From the NCBI RefSeq assembly GCF_003325455.1, contig NZ_CP025198.1, positions 1,736,001 through 1,800,000 of the forward strand: 64,000 nt of DNA, in the 5' to 3' direction. Of the stretch, positions 26,842 through 37,100 are shown piece after piece (positions within the stretch are counted from its first letter, which is position 1; every line of letters starts with the position of its first letter). This DNA comes from Acidipropionibacterium virtanenii (GTDB taxonomy: Bacteria; Actinomycetota; Actinomycetes; Propionibacteriales; Propionibacteriaceae). The notes beneath the pieces are model-generated. The model ran no database searches, was not told where the DNA came from, and worked only from the letters and a program-made list of their open reading frames with translations. Both the position numbers and the translations under genes were made by a program.

Positions 26842-29166
26842 GTGGCCGAGGAGAGCGTGTACGGGCCCTACGGGACCGGTCGTGGCGCGCCCGGACGACC
26901 GCGTTCCCAGGAGGTCGCCCGGGCACCTCAGCCGCGGATGCGGATGAGGGAGCGCTTCGTGCGCTGGCGCGCCCCCAAGCAGGCCACCCAGGCAGTCCTC
27001 GACCCGCTCATCTCCACCGTGCTCGCCGCCCATCCGAGTTCCGACGTCGCGCTGCTGGAACGGGCCTACGAGACCGCCGACCACTATCACCGCGGCCAGA
27101 CCCGAAAATCCGGGGACCCCTACATCACCCATCCACTGGCCGTGGCGATGATCCTGGCCGAGCTCGGCATGGACGATCAGACGCTGTGCGCGGGCCTGCT
27201 GCACGACACCGTCGAGGACACCTCGTACACCATGGAGCAGCTCACCGCCGATTTCGGCGAGGAGGTCGCGCTGCTCGTCGACGGCGTCACCAAGCTCGAC
27301 AAGGTGCAGTACGGCTCCTCGGCCAAGGCCGAGACGATCCGCAAGATGGTCATCGCGATGAGCCGCGACATCCGGGTGCTGGTGATCAAGCTGGCCGACC
27401 GGCTGCACAACATGCGCACCCTGGGCTTCCTGCGCCCGGACAAGCAGAACCGGATCGCCAAGGAGACACTGGAGATCTTCGCCCCGCTGGCCCACCGCCT
27501 GGGCATGAACGCCGTCAAATGGGAGCTGGAGGATCTGGCCTTCTCCACCACTCAGCCGAAGCTCTACGACGAGATCGTCCATCTGGTGGCCGAGCAGGCC
27601 CCGCAGCGGGAGAAGCAGCTCAAGGAGGTCATCGAGATCGTCCGGGCCGACCTGGCCGAGGCCGGCATCAACGCCACCGTCTACGGTCGGCCGAAGCACT
27701 ACTACTCCATCTACCAGAAGATGGTGGTGCGCGGCCGGGACTTCTCCGACATCTACGACCTGGTCGGGTTGCGGATCCTGGTCGACACCCCTCGCGACTG
27801 TTACGCGGCCCTGGGGGTGATGCATGTGCGATGGAACCCGCTGCCGGGCCGGTTCAAGGACTACATCGCGATGCCGAAGTACAACATGTACCAGTCTCTG
27901 CACACCACCGTGCTGGGACCCGGGGGCAGGCCCGTGGAACTGCAGATCCGCACCCACGACATGCATCGCCGCGCCGAGTACGGCGTCGCGGCGCACTGGA
28001 AGTACAAGGAGGATCCCAACGCCGCCGGCAAGGGCATCCACTCCGACGGATCCGAGCTGTCGTGGGTGCGCAGCCTCAACCAGTGGTCCAAGGAGGAGGA
28101 CGACCCCAGTGAGTTCCTCGACTCGCTGCGCTTCGAGATCAACTCGACCGAGGTCTACGTCTTCACCCCCAAGGGCGACGTGGTGTCGCTGCCGCAGGGA
28201 TCGACCCCGGTGGACTTCGCCTACTCGGTGCACACCGAGGTGGGTCACCGCTGCATCGGTGCGCGGGTCAACGGGAAGCTGGTGCCCCTGGAGACCCAGC
28301 TGGCCAACGGCGACGTCGTCGACGTCCTCACCTCCAACGCCCCCGACGCCGGGCCGAGCCGCGACTGGCTGCAGTTCGTGGCCAGCCCTCGGGCCCGCTC
28401 CAAGATCAAGGCCCATTTCACCCGCGAGCGGCGCGAGGAGTCCATCGAGAACGGCAAGGAGGCCATCGCCAAGGAGATCCGCCACGGCGGCCTTCACCTG
28501 CAGAACCTCCTGACGGTGGAATACCTCACCGCGGTCGCCAACGACCTCAAGGTGGCCGATGTCAACGGCCTCTACGCCGCGGTGGGGGAGCACAACATCA
28601 GCCCCCAGTCGGTGGTCGAGAAGCTGGTGTCGCTGGGCGGCGGGGCCGAGGAGGCGCGGGCCGACCGCGACGAGGACGCCCCGGTGGGGGTCGTCGCCCC
28701 CGCGGTGCGCCGGCATTCCGAGACCGGCGTCATCGTCGACGGGAATCCCGACATGCTGGTCAAGCTCGCCCGTTGCTGCACCCCGCTGCCGGGCGACGAG
28801 ATCATGGGCTTCGTCACCCGTTCCGACGGGGTCTCGGTGCACCGCACCGACTGCTCCAACGCCAAGCACCTGCTGCAGTACCCCGAGCGCATCGTCCCGG
28901 TGTCCTGGGCCGGCGGGGCACAGGAGGGTTATGTCGTCACCGTGCAGGTGGAGGGTCTGGACCGCTCCGGGCTGCTCTTCGACACCTCGAAGATCCTCGC
29001 CGAGCAGGGAGTCTCGGTGCTGTCGGCCAATATGAGCGCCTCCAAGAACCATCTGGCGCGGCTGCGCCTGACCTTCGAGTCTCCCGATCCCACCCACCTC
29101 AAGCACCTGGTGGAGTCGATCCGCCGCATCTCCGGCGTCTACGACGTCTACCGCGTCAAATCTTAA
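26842..29166 (+). CDS. relA: Bifunctional (p)ppGpp synthetase/hydrolase Rel
   Basis: Stringent-response enzyme that makes and degrades (p)ppGpp. It has 774 residues. The hydrolase domain has the intact HD motif LLHDTVEDT (about residue 120) and ITHPLAVA, so hydrolysis should be active. The synthetase domain includes GRDFSDIYDLVGLRILVDT and YKSLHTTV-like NMYQSLHTTVLGPGG. TGS (EVYVFTPKGDVVSLP) and a C-terminal ACT domain follow. I chose the GTG at 26842 because the AGGAGG at 26830-26835 is 6 nt away; the TTG at 26836 touches the ribosome site. A hairpin terminator follows directly. Confidence 0.96.
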   Translation: MAEESVYGPYGTGRGAPGRPRSQEVARAPQPRMRMRERFVRWRAPKQATQAVLDPLISTVLAAHPSSDVALLERAYETADHYHRGQTRKSGDPYITHPLAVAMILAELGMDDQTLCAGLLHDTVEDTSYTMEQLTADFGEEVALLVDGVTKLDKVQYGSSAKAETIRKMVIAMSRDIRVLVIKLADRLHNMRTLGFLRPDKQNRIAKETLEIFAPLAHRLGMNAVKWELEDLAFSTTQPKLYDEIVHLVAEQAPQREKQLKEVIEIVRADLAEAGINATVYGRPKHYYSIYQKMVVRGRDFSDIYDLVGLRILVDTPRDCYAALGVMHVRWNPLPGRFKDYIAMPKYNMYQSLHTTVLGPGGRPVELQIRTHDMHRRAEYGVAAHWKYKEDPNAAGKGIHSDGSELSWVRSLNQWSKEEDDPSEFLDSLRFEINSTEVYVFTPKGDVVSLPQGSTPVDFAYSVHTEVGHRCIGARVNGKLVPLETQLANGDVVDVLTSNAPDAGPSRDWLQFVASPRARSKIKAHFTRERREESIENGKEAIAKEIRHGGLHLQNLLTVEYLTAVANDLKVADVNGLYAAVGEHNISPQSVVEKLVSLGGGAEEARADRDEDAPVGVVAPAVRRHSETGVIVDGNPDMLVKLARCCTPLPGDEIMGFVTRSDGVSVHRTDCSNAKHLLQYPERIVPVSWAGGAQEGYVVTVQVEGLDRSGLLFDTSKILAEQGVSVLSANMSASKNHLARLRLTFESPDPTHLKHLVESIRRISGVYDVYRVKS

Positions 29167-29208
29167 GAGCCAAAGGGACGACCCCTTGGAACCCCGTGGC
29201 GGTGGCTC
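29167..29208 (+). terminator. Probable terminator after rel
   Basis: GAGCCA (29167-29172) pairs with TGGCTC (29203-29208). Inside, CCAAAGGG and CCCCTTGG form a second, imperfect stem around an ACGA loop. It starts at the rel stop. The rest of the 160-bp gap up to thrC contains nothing I recognise except the thrC -10 element. Confidence 0.4.
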
Positions 29209-29313
29209 TGTGGGGATGGGGTGGGCGTCGCCGGCCTCGCGTTGCGGGTGGGGTCTGCGACCGAGCTCTGGTGGCGGCAGCTTTGCGATGGAGATGACAG
29301 CCTGAAGGGTGGG

Positions 29314-29319
29314 TAGGGT
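29314..29319 (+). promoter_or_regulatory. -10 element of thrC
   Basis: TAGGGT ends 7 nt before the GTG of thrC. There is no ribosome site in the spacer, so a leaderless transcript is likely. This also decides the start codon. Confidence 0.55.
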
Positions 29320-29326
29320 TCATTGC

Positions 29327-30757
29327 GTGCGCTACCTCTCCACCCGCGGACTGCCCGACGACCCCCGGCCCGGATTCAGCGAGATCCTGCTCGAGGGCCT
29401 GGCCCCAGACGGCGGTCTGTACCTGCCCGAGACCTATCCGCAGGTCGACGCCGCCGTGCTGGCGACGTGGCGGTCGATCCTGGCCGACGAGGGATACGCC
29501 GGCCTGGCGGCCGCGGTGCTGTCGCTGTTCATCGACGACATCGACGCCGCGGACCTGCGACGGCTGTGCGCCGAGGCCTACAGCGACGAGATCTTCTCCA
29601 GCCCCCTGATCGCCCCGGTCGACGAGCTGGACGGCGGCCTGTGGCTGGCACACCTGTCGGGCGGCCCCACTGCCGCCTTCAAGGACATGGCCATGCAGCT
29701 GCTCGGCCGGCTCTTCGAGTTCGAGCTGGCCAGGCGCGGCCGGGAACTCACCATTCTGGGAGCCACCAGCGGCGACACAGGGTCGGCGGCCGAGTACGCG
29801 ATGCGGGGACGCCGCGGCATCCGGGTCTTCATGCTCACCCCGGCCGGGCGGATGACCCCGTTCCAGCAGGCCCAGATGTTCAGCCTCGACGACCCGTCGA
29901 TCGTCAACATCGCCGTCGACGGGGTGTTCGACGACTGCCAGGATCTGGTCAAGGCGCTCTTCTGCGACCTGGACTTCCGGCGTCGCTACCAGCTCGGTGC
30001 CGTGAATTCGATCAACTGGGCGAGGCTGGCCGCCCAGGTCGTCTACTACATCTCCTCCTGGCTGCGGGCCACCACGGCCGACGACCAGGAGGTGTCCTTC
30101 GCGGTGCCGACCGGCAACTTCGGCGACATCATGGCGGGCCACGTCGCCCGGATGATGGGAGTGCCGATCAGGACGCTGGTGCTGGCCACCAATGAGAACA
30201 ACGTCCTCGACGAGTTCTTCCGCACCGGCATCTACCGGGTGCGCGGGGCCGCAGAGACCCTGGCGACCTCCTCGCCCTCGATGGACATCTCCAAGGCCTC
30301 GAACTTCGAGCGCTTCATCTTCGACCTGCTGGGCCGCGACGCCGAGCGGATCCGCGACCTGTTCGGCGATCAGCTGGCGCAGCGGGGGAGCTTCTCCCTG
30401 GCCGGCACCGGAGAGTTCGAGTCGATCAGGGCCAGATTCGGATTCGTGTCGGGATCCTCTCGTCATGCCGACCGGCTGGCCACCATCGCGCAGGTGCTCG
30501 ATCGCGACCAGGTGCTCATCGACCCGCACACCGCCGACGCCGTCACCGTGGCGCGCCGCCACCTCGAACCGGGAATCCCGATGATCGTGCTGGAGACCGC
30601 CCTGCCGGTGAAGTTCACCGACACTATCGCCGAGGCCACCGGGCGGGTCCCCGAGTGCCCGGCCCGCTTCGAGGGTTTGGAGGAGCTCCCGCGCCACGTC
30701 GTCGACCTGCCCGACGACGCAGGGGCCCTGCGGGCCCTCATCGTCGGGCGGTCGTGA
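29327..30757 (+). CDS. thrC: Threonine synthase
   Basis: PLP enzyme that converts O-phosphohomoserine to threonine. It has 476 residues and is of the long (E. coli/yeast-like) class. The N-terminus RYLSTRG and the following GFSEILLEGLAPDGGLYLPE are typical. The PLP lysine is Lys119 in PTAAFKDMAMQLLG, and the phosphate loop is GATSGDTGSAA. VPTGNFGDIMAG is also conserved. The GTG at 29327 is preferred over upstream in-frame codons because the N-terminus then matches the family and the -10 element TAGGGT is 7 nt away. It stands alone, without hom or thrB, and converges on the DUF349 gene. Confidence 0.95.
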   Translation: MRYLSTRGLPDDPRPGFSEILLEGLAPDGGLYLPETYPQVDAAVLATWRSILADEGYAGLAAAVLSLFIDDIDAADLRRLCAEAYSDEIFSSPLIAPVDELDGGLWLAHLSGGPTAAFKDMAMQLLGRLFEFELARRGRELTILGATSGDTGSAAEYAMRGRRGIRVFMLTPAGRMTPFQQAQMFSLDDPSIVNIAVDGVFDDCQDLVKALFCDLDFRRRYQLGAVNSINWARLAAQVVYYISSWLRATTADDQEVSFAVPTGNFGDIMAGHVARMMGVPIRTLVLATNENNVLDEFFRTGIYRVRGAAETLATSSPSMDISKASNFERFIFDLLGRDAERIRDLFGDQLAQRGSFSLAGTGEFESIRARFGFVSGSSRHADRLATIAQVLDRDQVLIDPHTADAVTVARRHLEPGIPMIVLETALPVKFTDTIAEATGRVPECPARFEGLEELPRHVVDLPDDAGALRALIVGRS

Positions 30758-30785
30758 CGTCCGGATCAGGACAGCCGGCTGACGA

Positions 30786-32030
30786 TCAGCCGCTGAACTC
30801 GTCCAGGGCCTTCTTCGCCTGGGCGAGCCAGGTCTGGTAGGTCTCGATCGACTCCCGGGTCTTCCGGGCGTCCTTCTCCTTGCCCGCGGCCTCCGCCCTG
30901 GCGGCATCGGCCTCCAGCTTCTCGATCTGGACGCTGAGCATGTTCACCGTGTCGGCGGCCCGGTCGCGGGCCTGCGGATCGGTGCGCTTCCACTCGGCCT
31001 GCTCGGCCGAGTGGACCTTCTGCTCCAGGTCGCGGACCCGGGCGTCGATGCGGCGCATCGCATCGCGGGGCACCTTGCCGATCTCGTTGAACTTCTCCAG
31101 GAAGGCGCGGAACTGGTCCTTGGCGGCGGCGATGTCGGAGACCGGGAGGATCTGGTGCTCGGCGGCGTCCAGAAGCTCCTCCTTGGCGGTCTGGTTGCCG
31201 CGGAACTCCTCGTCCTGCTCGTTCATGGCCGCCGTGCGGGCGTTGAAGAAGGTGTCCTGGATGGCCCGGAACTCTTTCCACAGCTTGTCGTCGACCTCGC
31301 GGGGGGCGGGACCGGCGGCCTTCCAACGGGCCATCAGATCGCGGAAATCGCGGGCGGTGGGGCCCCAGTCGGTGGAGTTCGCCAACGGGCGGGACTCCTC
31401 GATGATGGCCTCCTTGGCCCGACGGGCCTGGTCCCGCTGGGCGTTCTGCTCGGCGAACTGGGCCTTGCGACGCCGCGTGTAGGTGGTCCGGGCGCTGGAG
31501 AAGCGGTGCCACAGGGCGTCATCGGTGGCATGGTCGATCCGCGGCAGCTTCTTCCACTCCTCGAGCAGGTTGCGGAACTTGTTCACCCCGCCGCGCCAGT
31601 CGTTTCCTGCGGCGATGGCCTCGGCCCTGGCGACCATCTCCTCCTTCGCGGCCCTGGCCGCGGCCTGGGCCTCGGCCTTCTGCTCCCGCTTGTGCTCGGC
31701 CTTGGCCTCGATGTCGGGGGCCAGAGCGTCCACTCTGGAGACCAGGCCGGCGAGATCGCCGACCGCGTTGGCCGAGGAGATCGAGGAACGGAGCTTGACC
31801 GCCGTCTTCCGGGCGTTCTCGGGGGTCAACGTCCCCGACGTCAGTCTGGATTCCAGCAGGTCCACCTCCGTCTCCAGTGACCTGAACCGTTGGACGAAGA
31901 ACTCCAATGCCTCCTCGCCGGAGACGTCGGGGACCTGTCCCACAGCCCGTTCCCCCTCGGAGGTACGGACATAGACGGTCCCGTCGTCGTCGACCCGACC
32001 GAATGACTGCGGACCCGCTGCATGACTCAT
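30786..32030 (-). CDS. DUF349 domain-containing protein
   Basis: A 414-residue, highly charged, mostly helical protein with no membrane segments. Three DUF349-type units can be seen: about 170-240 (DWRGGVNKFRNLLEEWKKL), 240-310 (DWGPTARDFRDLMARWKAAG) and 315-380 (KDQFRAFLEKFNEIGKVP). Long coiled-coil stretches with KAEAQAAARAAKEE lie between and after them. DUF349 proteins are common in actinobacteria; their role is not settled. The ATG at 32030 begins MSHAAGPQSFGRVDDDG. It is divergent from the hydrolase gene at 32061 with only about 30 bp between. Confidence 0.85.
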   Translation of the reverse strand: MSHAAGPQSFGRVDDDGTVYVRTSEGERAVGQVPDVSGEEALEFFVQRFRSLETEVDLLESRLTSGTLTPENARKTAVKLRSSISSANAVGDLAGLVSRVDALAPDIEAKAEHKREQKAEAQAAARAAKEEMVARAEAIAAGNDWRGGVNKFRNLLEEWKKLPRIDHATDDALWHRFSSARTTYTRRRKAQFAEQNAQRDQARRAKEAIIEESRPLANSTDWGPTARDFRDLMARWKAAGPAPREVDDKLWKEFRAIQDTFFNARTAAMNEQDEEFRGNQTAKEELLDAAEHQILPVSDIAAAKDQFRAFLEKFNEIGKVPRDAMRRIDARVRDLEQKVHSAEQAEWKRTDPQARDRAADTVNMLSVQIEKLEADAARAEAAGKEKDARKTRESIETYQTWLAQAKKALDEFSG

Positions 32031-32047
32031 AGGCCCATCTTGCCCGA

Positions 32048-32053
32048 TATGGT
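32048..32053 (+). promoter_or_regulatory. -10 element of the metallo-hydrolase gene
   Basis: TATGGT ends 7 nt before the GTG at 32061. It argues for that start and a leaderless message, though the nearby ATG at 32049 overlaps the element. Confidence 0.35.
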
Positions 32054-32060
32054 GGCGGTT

Positions 32061-32738
32061 GTGCTCATCGCCTCCTTCGTAACGGGTCCCTTCCAGGCGA
32101 ACTGCTACCTCCTGGCAGCCGCCGAGGGGTCCGACTGCGTCATCGTGGACCCGGGCATGGGGGCCATGGAGACCCTGCCGTCCGGGCTGGCGGCCCATCA
32201 CCTGAGCCCCGTCGCGGTGGCCCTCACCCACGGCCACATCGACCACGTCGGATCCGCCCGCGAGGCGGGTCGCAGATATGACGTCCCGGTGTTCTGCCCG
32301 GTCGACGACCGCAACCTGCTGTCCGAGCCGATGGAGGGCCTGGCCGACTTCGCCGCACCCCTGCTGATGGAGTTCTACGGCTCGACCAGTCTGGCTGAGC
32401 CCGACGAGGTGATCGACGTCGCCCCCGACTCCCACCACCGGCTGGCCGGCTTCGACCTGGAATTCCTGCACGCCCCCGGCCACACCCCGGGCTCCTCGAT
32501 GATCCGGCTGGTCGACGCCGAGCACGGGCCCGTCGTACTGTCCGGAGACGTCGTCTTCGCCGGATCGGTCGGGCGCACCGATATGCCGGGCGGCGATCCG
32601 GCGGTGATGGCCACCAGCCTCGAGGAGGTCGTGTGGCCCCTGGACGACGCCACCCACCTGTTGCCCGGCCACGGCGGACCCACCACCATGGCCGCCGAGC
32701 GGGCCGCCAACCCGTACCTGCACGCCCCGACCCGCTGA
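32061..32738 (+). CDS. Metallo-beta-lactamase-fold hydrolase (glyoxalase II-like)
   Basis: A 225-residue zinc hydrolase. The metal site is complete: His57-X-His59-X-Asp61-His62 in THGHIDHVGSA, then HAPGHTPGSS, the Asp of LSGDVVFAG, and the last His of LPGHGGPTT. The family includes hydroxyacylglutathione hydrolases, but many actinobacterial members lack glutathione substrates, so the true substrate is unknown. A homologue stands next to hisS in Mycobacterium tuberculosis too. The GTG at 32061 follows a -10 element; ATG at 32049 would add four residues. hisS starts 40 bp downstream. Confidence 0.88.
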   Translation: MLIASFVTGPFQANCYLLAAAEGSDCVIVDPGMGAMETLPSGLAAHHLSPVAVALTHGHIDHVGSAREAGRRYDVPVFCPVDDRNLLSEPMEGLADFAAPLLMEFYGSTSLAEPDEVIDVAPDSHHRLAGFDLEFLHAPGHTPGSSMIRLVDAEHGPVVLSGDVVFAGSVGRTDMPGGDPAVMATSLEEVVWPLDDATHLLPGHGGPTTMAAERAANPYLHAPTR

Positions 32739-32778
32739 CCCCCGATCCTCGACACATTCCGACACCGAAGGAAGATTC

Positions 32779-34137
32779 ATGGCCCGCCTCAAGCCACTGT
32801 CCGGTTTCCCCGAGTTCCTGCCCCAGGGACAGATGGTGGAGAACCACGTCATTCGGATCCTTGAGGAGACCTTCGAGCTCCACGGCTTCGCACCGGTCAA
32901 CACGCGCGCCGTCGAGACGATGCAGTCGCTGACCCGCAAGGGCGAGATCGACAAGGAGGTCTACGTCGTCAGCCGGCTCCAGGCCGACGAGCACGAGGCC
33001 CGCCAGGACAAGGACCGACTCGGCCTGCACTTCGACCTCACGGTGCCCTTCGCCCGCTATGTGCTGGAGAACGCCGGGCATCTGCAGTTCCCCTTCCGGC
33101 GCTACCAGATCCAGAAGGTGTGGCGCGGCGAGCGTCCCCAGGAGGGCCGCTATCGCGAGTTCACCCAGGCCGACATCGACATCGTCGGCTCGCAGACCCT
33201 GGCCGCCCACCACGACGTCGAGGCCCCGCTGGTGATGCTGGAGGCCCTGGAGCGCCTCCACACCGAGCTGGGCTTCCCGCCGGTGCTCATGCACGTCAAC
33301 AACCGCAAGCTCTCGGAGGGCTTCTACCGCGGGCTGGGCATCGAGGAGCCGGCCGGCGTCCTCCAGCGGGTCGACAAGTACGACAAGATCGGCCCGGCGG
33401 CCGTCCACGAGCTGCTCACCGAGGAGCTCGGGCTCAGTGAGACCCAGGCCGACAGGTGCGTCGCCCTGGCAGGAATCTCCTCGGCCGACCACTCCTTCAT
33501 CGCCGCTGTCCGCGAACTGGGCGTGACCAACGACCTGCTGGAGGAGGGCCTGGACGCCCTGGACCGGGTGGTCACCGCCGTCAACCGGGCCGTGCCCGGC
33601 CGGATGGTCGCCGACCTCAAGATCGCCCGCGGCCTGGACTACTACACCGGCACCGTCTACGAGACCGAGCTGGTGGGCCACGAGTCCATGGGGTCGGTGT
33701 CCTCGGGCGGCCGCTACGACGCCCTGGCCAGTGACGAGAAGCACACCTACCCCGGCGTCGGCATCTCGCTGGGGCTCACCCGGCTACTGGCCCCGATGAT
33801 CGCCCGCGGCCGGCTCGGTTCCACCCGCACCGTGCCCAGCGCCGTGCTGGTGGCCGTCAACACCGAGGACGAGCGCGACGTCTCCGAGGGCGTCGCCGCA
33901 TCCCTGCGCGCCCGCGGCATCGCCTGCGAGGTGGCGCCCGGTGCCGACAAGTACGGCAAGCAGATCAAGCATGCCGACCGGCGCGGCATCCCCTTCGTGT
34001 GGTTCCCCGGCGGGCGAGACCAGCAGGGTGGAGACGAGGTCAAGGACATCCGCTCGGGAGACCAGATCTCCGCCGACGCGCAGACCTGGAACCCGCCCGC
34101 CGAGGATCTTCGCCCCGGCGTCATCGGCCAGTGGTGA
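32779..34137 (+). CDS. hisS: Histidyl-tRNA synthetase
   Basis: Class II synthetase charging tRNA-His. It has 452 residues. Motif 1 and the start of the fold (LSGFPEFLPQGQMVEN) are followed by LTVPFARYV, motif 2 in QKVWRGERPQEGRYREF, the histidine-specific ARGLDYYTGTVYE, and GGRYDALA of motif 3. The C-terminal anticodon-binding domain covers about 345-450. The ATG has a gaaggaag ribosome site. A strong hairpin lies 13 bp after its stop, inside the end of the convergent gene. Confidence 0.96.
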   Translation: MARLKPLSGFPEFLPQGQMVENHVIRILEETFELHGFAPVNTRAVETMQSLTRKGEIDKEVYVVSRLQADEHEARQDKDRLGLHFDLTVPFARYVLENAGHLQFPFRRYQIQKVWRGERPQEGRYREFTQADIDIVGSQTLAAHHDVEAPLVMLEALERLHTELGFPPVLMHVNNRKLSEGFYRGLGIEEPAGVLQRVDKYDKIGPAAVHELLTEELGLSETQADRCVALAGISSADHSFIAAVRELGVTNDLLEEGLDALDRVVTAVNRAVPGRMVADLKIARGLDYYTGTVYETELVGHESMGSVSSGGRYDALASDEKHTYPGVGISLGLTRLLAPMIARGRLGSTRTVPSAVLVAVNTEDERDVSEGVAASLRARGIACEVAPGADKYGKQIKHADRRGIPFVWFPGGRDQQGGDEVKDIRSGDQISADAQTWNPPAEDLRPGVIGQW

Positions 34138-34145
34138 GCTGAGCC

Positions 34146-37100
34146 TCAGACCCCCGCGGTCTCCATCGCCGCGGGGGCGGTCGCCGGGGAGGTGGGCATC
34201 TCCTGCTCGGCGGCGTTGCGGTCCCGGGCGGTGGCGGCCATCAGCTTGATGCGATTGAGCTGGTTGACCTGGGAGGCGCCCGGATCATAGTCGATGGACA
34301 CCACATTGGCCTGCGGGTACTGGCGGCGGATCTCGCGGAAGATGCCGCGACCGGTGACGTGGTTCGGCAGGCAGGCGAAGGGCTGCACGCAGGCGATGTT
34401 GGGCACCCCCTCGCGGATCATGTCGACCATCTCGCCCACCAGGTACCAGCCCTCGCCGGACTGGTTGCCCAGCTGCACCACCTTCTGTGCCTCGTCCATC
34501 AAGGTGGTGATGGGGGTGGAGACCTCGAACCGGGTGCTGGCGGCAAGCGCGGCGTCGATGGGCTTCTGGTACTGCAGCAGCAGGGACCGGAAGGCCTTCT
34601 TGATGTGGCGGCCCCACTTGTCGGTGCCGAAGGTCTGGTAGTTGTAGTCGCCCGAGGACAGGCAGTTGTAGACGAACCACATCAGGCCCGGAAGCACCGC
34701 CTCGCAGTCCTCGGACTCGATGGTGTCGACGATGTGGTTGTTGGCGTCGGGATGGAACTGCACGAGGATCTCGCCGAGCACACCGACCCGCGGTCTGCGG
34801 GGCAGGTCGCGCAGCTCCAGAGCCTCGAAGTCGTCGACGATGCCGCGGATGAGCTTCTTGTAGGAGGTCCGCGCTCCCAGGGTCTTCGAGCGCCCGCCCT
34901 CCAGGAAGTGCTCCCGGCAGATCGTGGTCCAGCGCTTCATGAGCGCGGTGGAGGACCCCTCGACGGCCTCGTATGGGCGGGTGCGAAGGTGTACCTTCTG
35001 CAGCAGGTCGCCGAGCGAGATGGCCTGGACGCCCTTGTGCACGAGCGGCGCGGTGAGCGAGAAGCCGGGGTTGTCCTCGATGCCCTGCAGGCTGGCGGCG
35101 ATCACCGGAATGCGGCCGAAACCGGCGTCCTTGAGTCCCTTGCGCAGCAGCGCGATGTAGTTGGTGGCCCGGCACATGCCACCGGTCTGGGTGAGGAACA
35201 GGGTGGTGCGGTCCAGATCGTACTTACCGGACTTCAGGGCGCTCACCAGCTGGCCGATGACCACGATGGCGGGGAAGCAGGCGTCGTTGTTGACCAGCGA
35301 GAGGCCGTACTCGATGTCGGACTTCGGTGCGGTCTCCAGCACCTCGACGTTGTAGCCGCAGGCCCGCAGAGCCGCCTCGATGAGGGAGGTCTGGTAAGGG
35401 GCCAGCTGGGGCACCAGGATCGTGTGGGTGGTGCGCATCTCCTTGGTGAAGGGCACCCGTTCGTCCGACAGGTGATGGTTGATCTCCGGCCGCTCATGGC
35501 TGGTGCGGTCCTTCGAGGCGGCCTGCAGGGAGCGCAGCCGGATCCGGGCGGCACCGAGGTTGGAGACCTCATCGATCTTGAGAGTGGTGTAGATCCGGTC
35601 GCGGGCGGCCATGATCTCGCGCACCTGGTCGGTGGTGATGGCGTCCAGCCCGCAGCCGAAGGAGTTGAGCTGGACGATCTCCAGGTCCTTGCGGGAGGCC
35701 ACGAAGGCGGCGGCCTGGTAGAGCCGGGAGTGGAACATCCACTGGTCGCGCACCCGCAGCGGGCGCTCCAGCAGATCGGCGCCCAGGTGGGCGACCGAGT
35801 CCTCGGTGAGCACCGCCAGCCCCAGCGAGTTGGCCATCTCGGGGATGCCGTGGTGGATCTCGGGGTCGACGTGATAGGGGCGTCCGGCCAGCACGATGCC
35901 GGGGACGTGGTGCTCGGCCATATAGGCCAGGGCGTCCTCGCCCATCTTTCGCACGTCGGCGCGGAACGCCTCGTCCTCTGCGAATCCCTTGTCCAGTGCG
36001 TCACGGGCCTCCTCGACGCCGACCCCGTCCGAGGCGAAGACCTCGGCCAGCCGCTCGGCCAGCTTGTCGCGGTCGGACAGCGACAGGAAGGGGGAGATGA
36101 GCTCCACATCCTTCTCCCGCAGGTCCTCCACGTTGGCGCGGATCACCTCGGGGTAGGAGGCCACCACCGGGCAGTTGAAGTGGTTGTCGGCGTCTCCCAC
36201 CTCGGCCTGCTCGAAGCGGATGCAGGGGTCGAAGATCCTCTTGACGCCACGATCGATGAGGTCCTGGATGTGGCCGTTGTTGAGCTTGGCGGGGTAGCAG
36301 ATGTTCTCGGAGGCGATGGACTCCATGCCCTTGTCGAACAGCGCGTGGGAGGAGCGGCCCGAGATCATCACCCGGTAGCCCAGGGCCGAGAGGGTGGTGA
36401 ACCAGAACGGGTAGTTCTCGTACATGTTGAGCGCCCGGGCCAGGCCCAGGTCGCCGCGGAAGGCCTTCTTGGCGGTGAGACGGCGGTAGGAGAACAGCCT
36501 CTTGTACTTCTCCTCGAAGACATTGGGCAGTTCGGACTTGGGACGCCGGGCGGCGGCCCGGTTGTCCACCTCGGCGCCGCGGTCGCAGCGGTTTCCGGAG
36601 ACGAAGATCCGGCCGTCGGAGAAGGTGGAGATGGTGCGCTGGCAGTGGTTCTGGCACAGCGTGCAGTCGTCGCGGTGGGTCTCCACGGCGAAGCCGTCGA
36701 GCTCGGAGCGGTCGCGCAGCCCCAGGCCGGTGGACTGCTCGCCGTCGTGGAACCGGGCGCGGGCGGTCAGCGCCGCACCGTAGGCGCCCATCAGTCCCGC
36801 CTCGTTCGGGCGGACGACCTCGCGGCCGGTGAGCAGTTCGAAGGCCCTCAGCACGGCGTCGTTGAGGAAGGTGCCGCCCTGGACGACGACCCGCTCGCCC
36901 AGCTGGGCGGGATCGGTGAGCTTGATGACCTTGTAGAGGGCGTTGCGCACCACCGAGTAGGACAGCCCTGCGGCGATATCGTTGGGGGTCGCGCCCTCCT
37001 TCTGGGCCTGCTTGACCGAGGAGTTCATGAAGACGGTGCACCGGCTGCCCAGGTCCACCGGGTGGGCCGCCAGCAGGCTCATCTGCGCGAAGCTCCGGAT

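Noticed and set aside
30758-30785. Bidirectional terminator between thrC and the DUF349 gene
   Set aside because: Only a 10-bp palindrome (CAGCCGGCTG) without a loop is present; too short to call.
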